A DNA stretch of 64,000 nt from Monocercomonoides exilis (taxonomy: Eukaryota > Preaxostyla > Oxymonadida > Polymastigidae). Positions 1 to 11,900 of this stretch are shown piece by piece; the stretch's first letter is position 1, and each line of letters opens with the position of its first letter. Location of the stretch: contig LSRY02000017.1 in NCBI GenBank assembly GCA_001643675.2, positions 682,001 through 746,000 on the forward strand, read 5' to 3'. Under the pieces are notes generated by a model. That model searched no databases, was not told the DNA's origin, and was given only the letters and a program-made list of their open reading frames with translations. A program made the position numbers and the translations under genes.

Positions 1-249
1 AATAAAATAAATTAATATTAAAAAGTTGAGGAAAATCTTTTAAAAGATTGTGTGGAACAAATTTCTTAAAGCAAAAAATTTCATCCCATCTCTAAAATTG
101 AGGAAATAGCTCAAGACTTCTAAAACGATGTTTGATAATAAGAAAAAATTATTTCGAAACAAGAAAAAGTTAAAATTTTTTTGTAATAATTTATTTTTTT
201 TTGTTTAAAAAGAATTTCTGGAGATTAATTTCTTTCAAAAACCTAAATA
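1..249. other. AT-rich flank, no gene seen
   Basis: No open frame or RNA motif could be supported. The stretch is AT-rich and ends at the TA dinucleotide (248-249) that borders the pogo-type transposon. Confidence 0.6.
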
Positions 250-420
250 GGGTCATATTTTTATATGATCCGATTTTTTTTATTCGATCCTATTTTTATA
301 AAATCAATTATTCAGCCACCCACATTTCGATTTATTAATAGTATTTTTGGTATATAAGAAAAATATTAGCAACAGAATAAATATATTTAAATGCATAACC
401 TGTTTCTTATGGGGATGAAA

Positions 421-431
421 TGGGGGGGGGG
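421..431. repeat. poly-G tract
   Basis: A run of ten G residues in the 5' non-coding part of the transposon, conspicuous in otherwise AT-rich DNA. Confidence 0.8.
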
Positions 432-592
432 AGCCTCCCGTTGAAATTCCATCAGTTACAGGTTTTTTCAAATGAATTAAATTCAAAAAAATACGCATTT
501 AATGTTCAAAAAATTAAATTTCAATGAAAATTGAAATTTATAATAATAAAATAAATAAATTGGCTTAATGATCATAACCCAAAAAATAAAAA

Positions 593-2185
593 ATGAAAAA
601 GAAAGTTGCGAGGAAATCTACTGCGGGTCAGCTGAAGCTGCGTGAGGCGATGCTATCATTCAAATATCGGTAATTTCGGAATCCACTGGAGCGAATGGCG
701 CATATTGTTAACGATGGAGCTGAGCGTATGGTGGATGCATATAACAACAAAAAATTCGGCAAAATTCGAATAAAGCGTGCGGTGAAGGCTGTTCGGCAAG
801 GCAGACTAGTTTCTAAAATTGTAAGACCTGCTGTGGTCATTGGCGAAAAAGAGCAAACAGCACTGGACGAAATAAAAATAGAATCACTGTCTGGAGCAAG
901 CTTAACCATCAAGAAAATGCGTGAACTGGTTTGCATAAATATCCTTTGAAATGTATTAATTAATATTAATTAGATTGAAAACGTTGTTAATGATTTGAAA
1001 CCAGAAAACAGGCCAGATGTTAAAGTTTCTGAGTCAGTTGCCTACGATTTCATCAAACGACATCCAGAGCTGAAGGCATCAAAGCCGAAAATTGTTGATG
1101 CAAACAGGCTCGCGGTATCATGCCAACAAGTTCTAAAGCCCTGGTATGATATGCTCAACGGATTACATCAGAACAACAGTTACAACAACGCACTGATTTT
1201 CAATGTGGACGAGTCTTCACTCAGGGTTCCCGATAGCTCCAATCGGAATGTTGTTCATCCGGCAAATGCAAAACCCGGTTTCGCAAAATCTGCGGCTCGA
1301 ATGGCGAATTCTACACTGATTGCAGCGGTTGCTGCTGATGGTCAATCACTTCCTTCAGTTATTCTGTGGCCGAGTCTCAAACTTCCTGATGACTTGAAGC
1401 CTCCTCAGTCTTCAAATCTTGAAATTTGGCCGAACAAATGCGGATGGATGGAATCCTTAACGTTTAGGAAGTATGCACTTACAATTTTTCTCCCTTCAAT
1501 TAAAGAAAGAAGGCAACACATGTCACTCGACGAATCGCACTGCTTGCTTCTAATCGACTCCCACATTTCTCGAGCAGATCCAACAATCTGGCGAGAGTTT
1601 AAAAAAGAAAATGTTGATGTTGTGACATTCGTCCCTCACAGCACATACATTTGCTAGCCACTGGACCGAGGCGTATTTGCCGTTCTCAAATCAGAGCTGA
1701 GTTCACAGAAAGAAGCACCTTCGTCGTCGTCTTCAGCAGCGAAAAGAACAGCTCTTGTTGAAGTTCTACAACAATCAATTCATTCGGCACCATCACCTTC
1801 TGTCATCAAGAGGGCATTCAAATGCAACGGAGTGCTGAAAGACTCGTCTGGGCCAGTTCTGATGAAGCTTCCTCAATCATCGACTTATCCTCTTCCTTCA
1901 CATAAAAATCGATTTGACTTCTACGGCAAAGAAATAACAGAAGAAAAGGCGCTAAATGAGTGGGATGATTATTTGAGTAAGAAAAGCGAAATGGAAAATG
2001 AAAAAGAAAACATTTCGGATGAAGAAAATGATGAAACAATGAATTTCACAAAAAAGCTGAAAAGAAAATTCAAAATACTTCAAGATGAGAACGACATTGA
2101 GAAAGAATCATCTGATGAAATTGAAAGAGGAAAGGGAAAAAGAAAAGTCATACGCAAATTGAATTCGAGTTTTGTATTTTTTTGA
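593..2185 (+). pseudogene. pogo-type DDE transposase with two in-frame TAR codons
   Basis: Cut-and-paste transposase of the pogo/Tigger/CENP-B class. From ATG 593 the frame runs to TGA 2183-2185 if a 45-nt intron (929-973, GTTTGC...AATTAG, phase 0) is removed, giving about 515 codons with no frameshift. A helix-turn-helix Tc5/CENP-B-like segment ends near VAYDFIKRHPELK. The catalytic DDE core shows NVDESS (first Asp, about 1210), LLLIDSHISR (second Asp, about 1550) and PLDRGVF (third Asp, about 1660). The tail is acidic and Lys-rich. Two codons break the frame: TAA at 671-673 and TAG at 1655-1657. The TAG sits exactly where the family has Gln before PLD. Either the gene is decayed by two C-to-T changes, or it derives from a genome reading TAR as glutamine; other Gln residues here use CAA/CAG. 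Confidence 0.82.
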
Positions 2186-2264
2186 ATTTTTTTTAGAATT
2201 TTTCATTTCGAAAAATTTGGGTACTAATAAAAAAAATGTGTACTAATAAAAATATGACCCTATT

Positions 2265-2939
2265 CAATTTTTTCTGTGAAACATTAATTGGTTCAAAATG
2301 TTCATAACATTAATGAAACAAGATATTTTTTTTTAAAGAACGAAATAAAAATCATGATGAATGCATTGTGATTTATTGGTTTTTCATCTGTACAACAGAA
2401 ATTGCTCATTTTCTGAATAAAGCGATTTTCTATGTTCGAAACATGATTGCACAAAAAACCAAAGTACGGAAATCACCATATGAAGAAATATTTATTTTTC
2501 AAAATATAATAAAAGTAATTTTTTTTATCAAAAAGCGAACAAAAGCATAATTTCAAAACGAATCAGTTGTTCTATTTATTCAAAAGTCTCAAAAAATATA
2601 TCAACTGCTTATTTAAGGATCTCTCATCTGTTTCTCTGAATACCAGAGAAAGAACATCATGAAAAACTGATAAAACTCAAATGCATTTCTTTGTCAACTC
2701 AAACTCAATCATATTGTTTGAATCGCATAAACAAATGCAACTTGTCATGCCATTTCTAACTCCACTGAAAATCAAAAAGATGAATCAAAATAAAAAGAAA
2801 AATCGATAAATATCAGTTTATATCCAACTCGTCTCATTCTTCAACCTTCTTTTATTCGTTGCAATTCATTTGCTTTGCTTTCTGAGCTTTTGTTGGTTCC
2901 TTTTTTCGCAATTTATTCGTTGTTTTTTGGGGAAATTTC
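2265..2939. other. intergenic, nothing recognised
   Basis: AT-rich DNA between the transposon and the 3' end of giant pseudokinase gene 1. The only open frame (2368-2550) is short and has no coding character. Confidence 0.5.
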
Positions 2940-5900
2940 TTAAAAGCTAACTTCGAGCGAGCAGTTCGTCTCATAATTGCATTCTTTGCTATCAATATAG
3001 TACTGCAAATCAATAGCATCTGACATTGTCAACTGAGCTGCGCCAGCTGGGGCTTGACTAAAAAAATTTCGCTTGATTTCAACAAGTGTTGGGCGAGTAT
3101 TTGCCTGCGTGGCAAGGCTGCTTTTCAGAAGTTGCAAATACGTTGTTCCAATTGAGCTGATGTTTGGCCTTTCGCCGTTCACAATCTTTTGCCCAGCTGC
3201 CTCAGCCTCATACTCCCCAAATGGGATATCAAGCGTCAGACATTCCCACAGCATCATTCCTATCGAAAACACAACCGTCTTCTTTGTTGCTTGCTTCTTT
3301 GTTCCATTCATCAGTTCAGGCGCCTTCCACCTCATGCACTCTTTCCTGTCGTTTTCCTCATCTTCAAAGGCAGATGAAGGAGGCAAATTTCTGTTATTCT
3401 TATTCACAGTCGAGCAATCAGATGAAGATGTGATTATCGTTGAGGCTGACGAAATAGATGAAGAATCTGAATCTGATGAACAGTCAGAGTGCATCGCAAC
3501 GCAGATGACCATGTGTTCGGAGAACAGTACAATGAGAGGACTCAGATTGGCAAGAGAAGAAAGTGGGTTTTCCATTTCGTCAAAGGAGTGGAGGGCGAGG
3601 TTGGCTACCCAGAACAGGATTTGAGCAGCTGTCTGCTCCCTCTCCTCCAAAGTTCCTATTGCCATCTCCTTCTTGGCATTCCTTCCATGAAGCAGCATGA
3701 ACAGCGAATCCCTCAGATCCACAATCAGCTTTTCATGTGGCGATGAACAGGCCATTGCATCCACTAGATTCGACATGGATGAAGTTGTTGGGCAAAGACT
3801 CTCCGATCGAACAAATGTTGAATCTGTATCTGAAGTGTCTGTTGTTGAAGTGGATGAGATAGATGGCGAAGGAGTTCGCTTTCTTGTGTCTTCTTCTTCA
3901 ACTTTCTCCAGTGCCCATTCTGGGATCTTGTCTGAGTCTCTGCCCAATATATATTCAGTGGAGTCACATTCACTCAGCAAATGTTCTGATGACTCCGAAT
4001 GTTCCAAGCTTTTCGCATACACTCTGTTCTTGATCCTCTCTTCATTCTTCCTTTCTGCCTCTCTCTCCGCCCTTCGCCATTGCTCCTCGGGAGACATCTC
4101 CATCGTTGTCATCTCAATCAACTTCGGATCCTTCCTCACTGTGTCTTCCACAATGATTTCCAATTCCTCTGTTCTTCTCTTTTGTTTTCTCCATCGAACT
4201 GCCAAAACAACAGACACAACAAGAACTATCAAGAACAAAATAACAAATATGATGGCAATTATAAAAGCCCATGATTTTTGTTCTTTTCCTCCTTCAACAA
4301 TCCTTTCATTTCCATTTCCCTTTGTTTCGCTCGCATTCTTCAGAATGAATGGATTTGTTGAGGAAGGAGATTCTGCATTCCCAAACAAAATATACACACT
4401 CACCTCTATTTCATCTCCACAACTGCTGATAAAATCTTTTCCCACACTTACTTCTGCTTCTCTTTCCGATAAGAATCCATTTGCGTCAAAATCATGTGTT
4501 TCAATCTCTTTCTCTTCTCCATTTCTCTTCACAACTGAGAATGACAAGTTGCATGGAATAAGAATCATCCCTTTGAATGTCAGCTTCATTCTACCAGTTT
4601 CTTCTTTTCCTTCCACACTCTCCAATTTAGGAATAAAGAATGATGAATCTCTTTCGGAAGCAATTCCTTCAAAACTGCACCCATCATTCAACATCCAAAG
4701 AGACGTGTTTCTTTCCAATCCATCTCCTCCTTTCAAACTCAGCACATTCAATGTTCCTGAATCAGAACATATAATGTTTCTTCTCAGTGATGGATATCCT
4801 TCAATAAATGGATTATTGTTCTCAAATTTTCCATCATTAACGGTCAATGCCCCTCCACTCATTGTTATTCCACCTTCTGGTGAATTCGAGATTGTTGTAT
4901 CTTTCATCATCACGGAACTATTCAAGAAATCAACAATTGAACCATTCCACTGACAGATCTCATCTGCAATGTCGTTCATTTCTTCGATATTATCAATCAG
5001 GTTTCCCTCAAATTTACACGAATCCATCAAAACATTCTCAGTCAAAGCAATTGCCACTTGGCTACCCTTTGATGACTTTGATGAACACTCATGAAAAGAA
5101 CAGTTGCACATCTCAAAGTTAGTCATGTGTTGAGTTGTACAAACAATGCAAGATCCACTGGTTGATCTGCTGATGTTTGAGATTGATGATTGCGATAATG
5201 AAACAAACAAAGTTGGAAGGCTTCCTTCGAACGAGATCAGACTGTCATTTGGCAAAGTGATATTTGTGGCTATAAACTTTGAAATAATCACTTTCTCACT
5301 CTTTCCACATTCAATCACTGAGCTTGTGCTTCGGACTTTACAAATAGTCAGGTCTTCAAATGTTGCTCTTTCTAAATTAAATATCTGGAACACTGGCTTT
5401 GAGAATCCCAAATGCCAGACACTGCACTTTTCCGCCTCAAGCAATCCATTTTCAACAATCAGCAGCGAAAAGTCAAAAAGCGTTTGTGAGTTCTCCAATG
5501 ACCTGCTCTCTGACAGGAATGAAACAGATTCGAGAATGAGAGATCCATTCAGCTGATGTATCAAGCACGAACAGACAATATTTTCCATTTCATCGAAAAC
5601 AAATGACACCTTCTCAAGTCGAACAGACTCTGAAGTTGTCACAGCTCCTTCATCAGCAAAATCGATTTCATTCACTTTTATCTCGGCATTCCTATTCGAT
5701 TCCATTGACTTGATGGTCACCCTTTGAGCAGAGCATGAGCCAGCTAGTGTTGTTTCATTCCAGATATACAACTGTGAATAATCTGAAGGAATAACGTGGC
5801 TCACACCAATATCCAGCGATGAGCATGCACCCTTCATTTCCCCACAATTCTTGCTATTGCTGTTGTTCCACACAATCGAAGATACAAATATGAATTCGCT

Positions 5901-8900
5901 CCTGAACACATACACCATTCCCAACAGATCCTCTTCATCCCCATAATCATCTGATGTGCACCCCCATATCGCCAGATCCCTCACAAACGGATCTCCAAAA
6001 TTTATCAGGAACTGTGATTCACTTATCTGCGAGTCAAGGTCTGTGCACTTCACAAACACATCTCTCCCTTTCGATGCAACATTCTCCTTGAATGTGATGT
6101 TCGACAGCACAAATGGCAAAGACTTCTTTGCAACACTCAGTGTTTTTAAAAACAATCCTCCGCCTCTCCCGTTGTTCGAACAGAAGCAGTCTGTCACATG
6201 CGTGTAATTCACTTCCAATCTTCCCCTCTCATTGAGAAGGAAAAACACTCCTCCTCCTTCATTCGAATTTGTCGATCCGCAGTCGTTTATCGACGAATTC
6301 TCCATTTTCAATCTCACTTCATTCGGCATATCACAGCAAAGCAATGAAGGGTAATTAACAACACTGTGCTTCACATTTGCAAATGTGCATTGCTCATATT
6401 GAATATTCCATATTTCTTCTGAATTTTCATTCCCAACTCCAGAAATCACAATTTTTCTCATCGCAATTGCACTTTTCCCATTCAATGCAATATCCACAAA
6501 TGTGGTTTCGAATATTGACACTACACAATCAGGTGATATGCAAATAATTTCGTGCCTCGACACTAAATCTGATATCTTTGTCTTTTCAATCTCAACAATT
6601 CCATTTGAAGCAGATATCAGCACAAATGACAATTCACCTTCGGCATCATCAAGTGAATGAATTGAACAGCTCACAACGCTCGTTTTGATTGCATCGGTGC
6701 CTGTATGAATGAGGATGTTTGCTTCGTTATCAAAGTGGCTGGGGATTAGAATCCCCACTTCATTGAATAGAACAACTCCTTTGCATTCAACAGCAGCATC
6801 CTCATCCCCTTCAAGTGTTTGAGCAAATTGGATTTTGTCTGATTCCATATTTGTTCCTTCCAGCCTCATCCCACTCACATTCATTTCACTCCTCGCATCA
6901 CAAACACCTTGAATCGTCATTAGCTCAAGAAATGAATTACTACCTCGATTCAGCCCATAATCAACAGACTCACACGGAAGATTTGGAAACCCACACACAA
7001 CCACATTGTTTCCTTCCCGCGCAATATGCACAATCGACCCAATCTCTTTCCAGAAATTGATCAATGGGATTGAACACTCCTTGTTTTCCCCGTCGTACCC
7101 TTTCATCGAATCTTCGATTAGAGATTCAAGCATATCTTTCACGAATGGAAGTGTTTCATTCTTTACGCTGCTGGCAAGCGACGGAGACAAAATGAACAGA
7201 TCCTTCCCATTTTTCGCATTGTTTGGCTTATAAGATGAAAAAACAGGTGAGGATATCACAAATGCTGCTTCTTCTTCTTTCAGTATCTTCAGCATTATTC
7301 CTCCTCCATATCCAACACTTCCCTCTTCATATGGTGCTGTGCAACAATAAAACTTACATAAACTAATCAACAGATTCGTTTTCGAAGATGCTTCATAAAA
7401 AAGAGCACCTCCTCCAATCTCAGTTCCCTCCTCTCCAGAAATAGCACACCCTTCAAATGTGCAGTCATCTATTTCCACTTTGAAATCTCTTTCATCATTA
7501 TCATCCTCATTGTTCGTAATGCTGACGCATCCTCCACTTCCCTTCGAACGAGTGATCGATGAAAATGTGCATCCAGATATCTCTTCAATATTTCCGTTGT
7601 GACACTTAACAACACATCCATCACCAAATGTAATTTCTCCAAAATCGCTATTCGTCATATTCATCGAAGGTACACTTTCAGCATTCCCTTCAACAACGAA
7701 TACCGATAAATCTCCTTTTTTCATATTCATTGTTGCAAGCTCGACCACTTCCACAACCCCTCCAACAGCCTTCACAAACACTGTCGAAATAGGCTCAGTG
7801 CCTCCTTCCATCCCACATCCATTCAGTGTGAGCTTCCCTGAAAGACACTCAAACACACTTTCATGAAAGGTGAGCGATTTCTTCGAGGAAAATATAACTC
7901 CAGTCACAGACACTGAAACCGAGCTTTCAATCAATCCACTTTGCGGACCATCTTTCTGATCATAAATATCGCACTTCGTTTTATTCTCTTTTGATACAAT
8001 GCCCCATTCATTTTCAGTCAAGTTCAATTCTTCCTCAAAGACAAATGGATCGAGAATTGTAACATCCTTTTTCTTCCCTTCAAAGTGGATACATGATGCC
8101 TTCGTTATCGTGGTGCATGGAAATGACACAAACCCACACATCGAAAAATCATGACTTGATGCTCCTCCAACATATGCTGGAGCGGAAAAGTTATTCCACA
8201 AATACATCACCAGCGGAATAGCAAATATCTCGTTCAATGTTGATCTCTCAAATCCATTCAATTTTGTGAAGTTATTCAAATCAACCTCAAATCCAATTGT
8301 TCTCCTATCAATCACACTTGTGAGTTCATGAGCATTAATGAATATTTCTTTCCCCTCTCTCGCATCACATTCAGAAAATGAAACATCCTTCAAAATGAAT
8401 GAACGAGCTCCATCATCCAAATGAAGATAAATCCCTCCACCATATCCGTACGTTCCATCTGTACTTTGTATTGCTTTGCAATTTGTGAGTCTGAAGAAAT
8501 TGCTTTCATCATTTGAAGTAACTTGATTTGCTTGATCAGAGTTCGTCATGTTTCCCACGGTGAATGTCGACCCTTCTTCCAACTCGACCCACAACCCTCC
8601 TCCATTTCCCCCATTGCTCTCACAACCTGACATCATCCCTCCAACTATTTCCAGAGAGCATTCTCTCCCAATTGTGCATATTGCTGCTCCTCCATTTTCT
8701 CCGTTCCCTCTGAATCCACTCATTGAACTGTTTGTGAGTTTCAGCATCTTGGATGAATTTGTTGAAATCACTCGAATTGACCCTGTTGATGATTTCACTG
8801 AAAGTGTTGAATCTCTTATCGAAAAAGATGCTCCATTAGTCACTCCAAACAAAACACTATTAGCTGTCGAACTCATATCCTCAACACTCATGGAGGTGAA

Positions 8901-11900
8901 TGTGCCAGCAGCATTTCTTCCATCAAGATTAATCAGCGGACAGTTCCCAATTATCAAGGATAATACAACAAAAGATGTAACAGACACATCACCTGCTGAT
9001 ACAGATAAAAACACATAAGATAACGCTGACTGGGAGTCTTGAAAACTTAGTGAGCAGCTATTTACAGTAAATAATTGTGAGGAAGAACTGAAAAACGCTT
9101 CGTGGTTTGGAAGAACAGAAGGAATAGAGAAAATCAGTGAGCCCATATTCGCATTTGCACTGACTGTTATCATGCTATCACCAGTTCCATCTAGATCATC
9201 ACTTATATTCCATCCGCTGTTTCCATCTTTCCCCCTGATTGTGTGTTGGAAGGAGCCAAATGTCAGCTCATTTTTCAGTTCAATCATCCCATCGACAACA
9301 ATCTTCTTTTCACTTATTTGCCTTGTCAAACAATGCTTAAGAGTCAGACAGGGAAACTCAGCAAGCCCACAATGAGAATGATCAAATGAATCAGCGTTGC
9401 TCACGTAAATCTCATCTGACATAGGAATCAGATATACACAAAGTGGAATTGGAATTGAGTCATATCCATTGTCAAATCCTCGAATTTTGTTTATCGTGGA
9501 ATTCGAGACTGTCAATGAAAAGATCTTTCCACTTCTTGCTGTTGATTCCAAATCAATTGAATCAACAAAAATGTCGCTTCCCCATTTGGCCCTGTTTCCT
9601 TCAAATGCTGATGAAATCAGAAAGTCTGTACTAATATCCCTCACTTTCAGCCCAATCCCTCCTCCTCTGCCTTGTGTGGTTGACGCATGACAGTTCTTCG
9701 CAATTCCTCCTTTCACATTCAATGAACCCCCGCTTCCCACTTCAACCATCATACCCCCTCCAAAATCACAGTCTTCACTTCCACATCCATCAACCGTGCA
9801 TCCTTCAAAAGTTATTGAATGTGGCCCTTCACACATACTCATCAGAGATGATCCGGCTGTTGTTCTCACAATGTTGCTGAACATACAGTTATCCAGAGAC
9901 AGCAAAGCAGTTGACCCTTGTGAAAAAGATATCACACTTGTGGTGCTGAATGTTCGGCCCCATCTCACATCAAACATCTTCAACTCTCCTCCTTCCAGTT
10001 TCACAAGTGAGTTCTGAATGCTTCTCTCTTCTGAATGAGCTGCATCCATTGAAATATTCATTCGCTTCACATCCATCAACCCACTTCCCTGAACCTCAAA
10101 TAATCTGCATTGTCTGTTGTTTTCAAATGATGAATTGTGAATAACAGACAGATCACTCACAGCCAATTTCCCTGTTCCAACACAAAACAGACTCAATCCA
10201 TTTGATTCAAATATTGTTTCAATAGCTGTGCCTGGAAATGAAACCGCATTCACAGATATTGTTTTCTCACCAACATCAATACCTTTGCCTTCCACAACTG
10301 TTCCACTCAACACCTTAATTTCCTCCACAAACCCCACAATCATTTGGGAAAGACAATGGCTGATTGTCGAGCATGCATAGCTTTCATTCAATCCGCAGCT
10401 GAATGTGTCCTTCGCATTTGTCTGATTTTGAGTTGAAGCCACAAATCTGTTTCTTCCTCCTTCGTTAGGCAGCCATTCACTTTTATCCCCATCTGCATAA
10501 TATCTATTTCCATTTGATCCTGTGGAATAGCAGAAAATAGCCTGTGAGTCTGTGTTGTTGTCGAGAATGAAAATGTCATTGCCATATGGCGCTGTATTTC
10601 CGTGAAAAAAGCAAAACCACAAAAGATTTCCGTTATATCCATTTGTTTTAATGCATACAGCTCCACCATAAAGATCTGAATAGCACCCTTGAAAAAAACA
10701 GTTTCTCAAAACAACTTTATCAATTGTATTCCAATTATTAAAACATCCTCCACCCGTACTCGATGCATTATGTCCACTACAATTTTGGAAAAAACAATTC
10801 AATATGCAATCTTTCATTTTTGTTGTTTTTGATCTTAAAATATCAAGTCCTCCACCATCATTTCTGGACCATCCATCTTTGAACAAACAGTTTTCAACAA
10901 ATACTTGAACTGTCATTCCTTCAATTTCTGCTCCAGCACCTCCATAATCTGTGGAAGAGACACAATAACACTCAACAAATGTGGAATGTTTCACAGTGCA
11001 TTCTGCAATATTCAAAGCATATATTCCCCCTCCTCTTGTGGATGTTGCATTGCATTTCACAAACGATGAATTCTCAACAATTAGAGTTGCACTTGAATTG
11101 TCATGCACATATAGTGCTCCTCCACATATAGCAGAGCATTCAATCCATTCAGCATTCGTAAATTTCTGTGTCTTGGAAGTTTCAACCCTGTTTGCATTCC
11201 TCACTTTCTGATCCACTCTTTCATTCTGAACAAGTGTGCAATTGTTGCATGAAAATGAATCAGATCCTTCTGTTCCACTCACTATCCCTCCCTCAAGCAC
11301 ATTCACTGATCTTTCAACATCGCAATCTTCCATTGAACTCATCTTCATCATCCTCTCTTTTCCAGTTTGTATTGTATCTGTTTCACTAAATTTCCTTGTG
11401 ATATTCGCAAATGCACAGTTTTGGATTCCTTCAAAACTTCCTGAGCCATCTCTTAGAAAACTTCCACTCCCACAAAACACAACATCCTCAAACTCACTGT
11501 TTCTCACAAACAACTTCGGCAAATCACCCCCATCCATCTTCACTATACCCCACATCATTCCACATTCATGGCCATTCCCAACTCCCAAAGTTGTGTTTGT
11601 CAGCCAGCATGTCCCTCCATTCCTCACATAATGTCCATTCAACTCATTGTTTCTCACAAACACGCTCCCCTCAACCTTCAGCAATGATCCTGCTCTTATT
11701 TCAATCATCACACAATTATCTGGCTTTTCAAGCAACATCCCCTTCAATTCAACTGACGAGTTGTGTATTTCGCAGAACATTTGAACAACGCTTCTCCTCT
11801 CCAAAATACCACTCTTCTCCATTCTACGAACATGGAAAGCATCATATTCATTTCTCAATCTATCATTTCCATCTTTGCCACAAATTACTGAGGACAAACA

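Larger units (their letters stand above)
250..2260 (+). mobile_element. pogo/Tc1-mariner-type DNA transposon, about 2.0 kb
   Basis: The left end reads GGGTCATATTTTTAT from 250 and the right end is its exact reverse complement, ending at 2260. Both ends are flanked by TA (248-249 and 2261-2262), the target duplication expected of Tc1/mariner/pogo elements. The palindromic match extends to AATA...TATT, 19 bp in all (246-264 and 2246-2264). Two copies of TACTAATAAAA lie just inside the right end (from 2222 and 2241). The only gene inside is a pogo-family transposase on the + strand. Ends, target site and an almost unbroken transposase suggest a recent insertion. Boundaries are seen directly; the family follows from the transposase. 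Confidence 0.88.

Noticed and set aside
246-264. Inverted ends as a possible attachment site or palindromic operator
   Set aside because: The exact partner is at 2246-2264 with a transposase between, so a transposon explains them.
3697-4953. 418-codon open frame on the + strand
   Set aside because: It is antisense to giant pseudokinase 1, Ser/Pro-rich, and has no signal, domain or intron evidence; the minus-strand frame is continuous and clearly coding.
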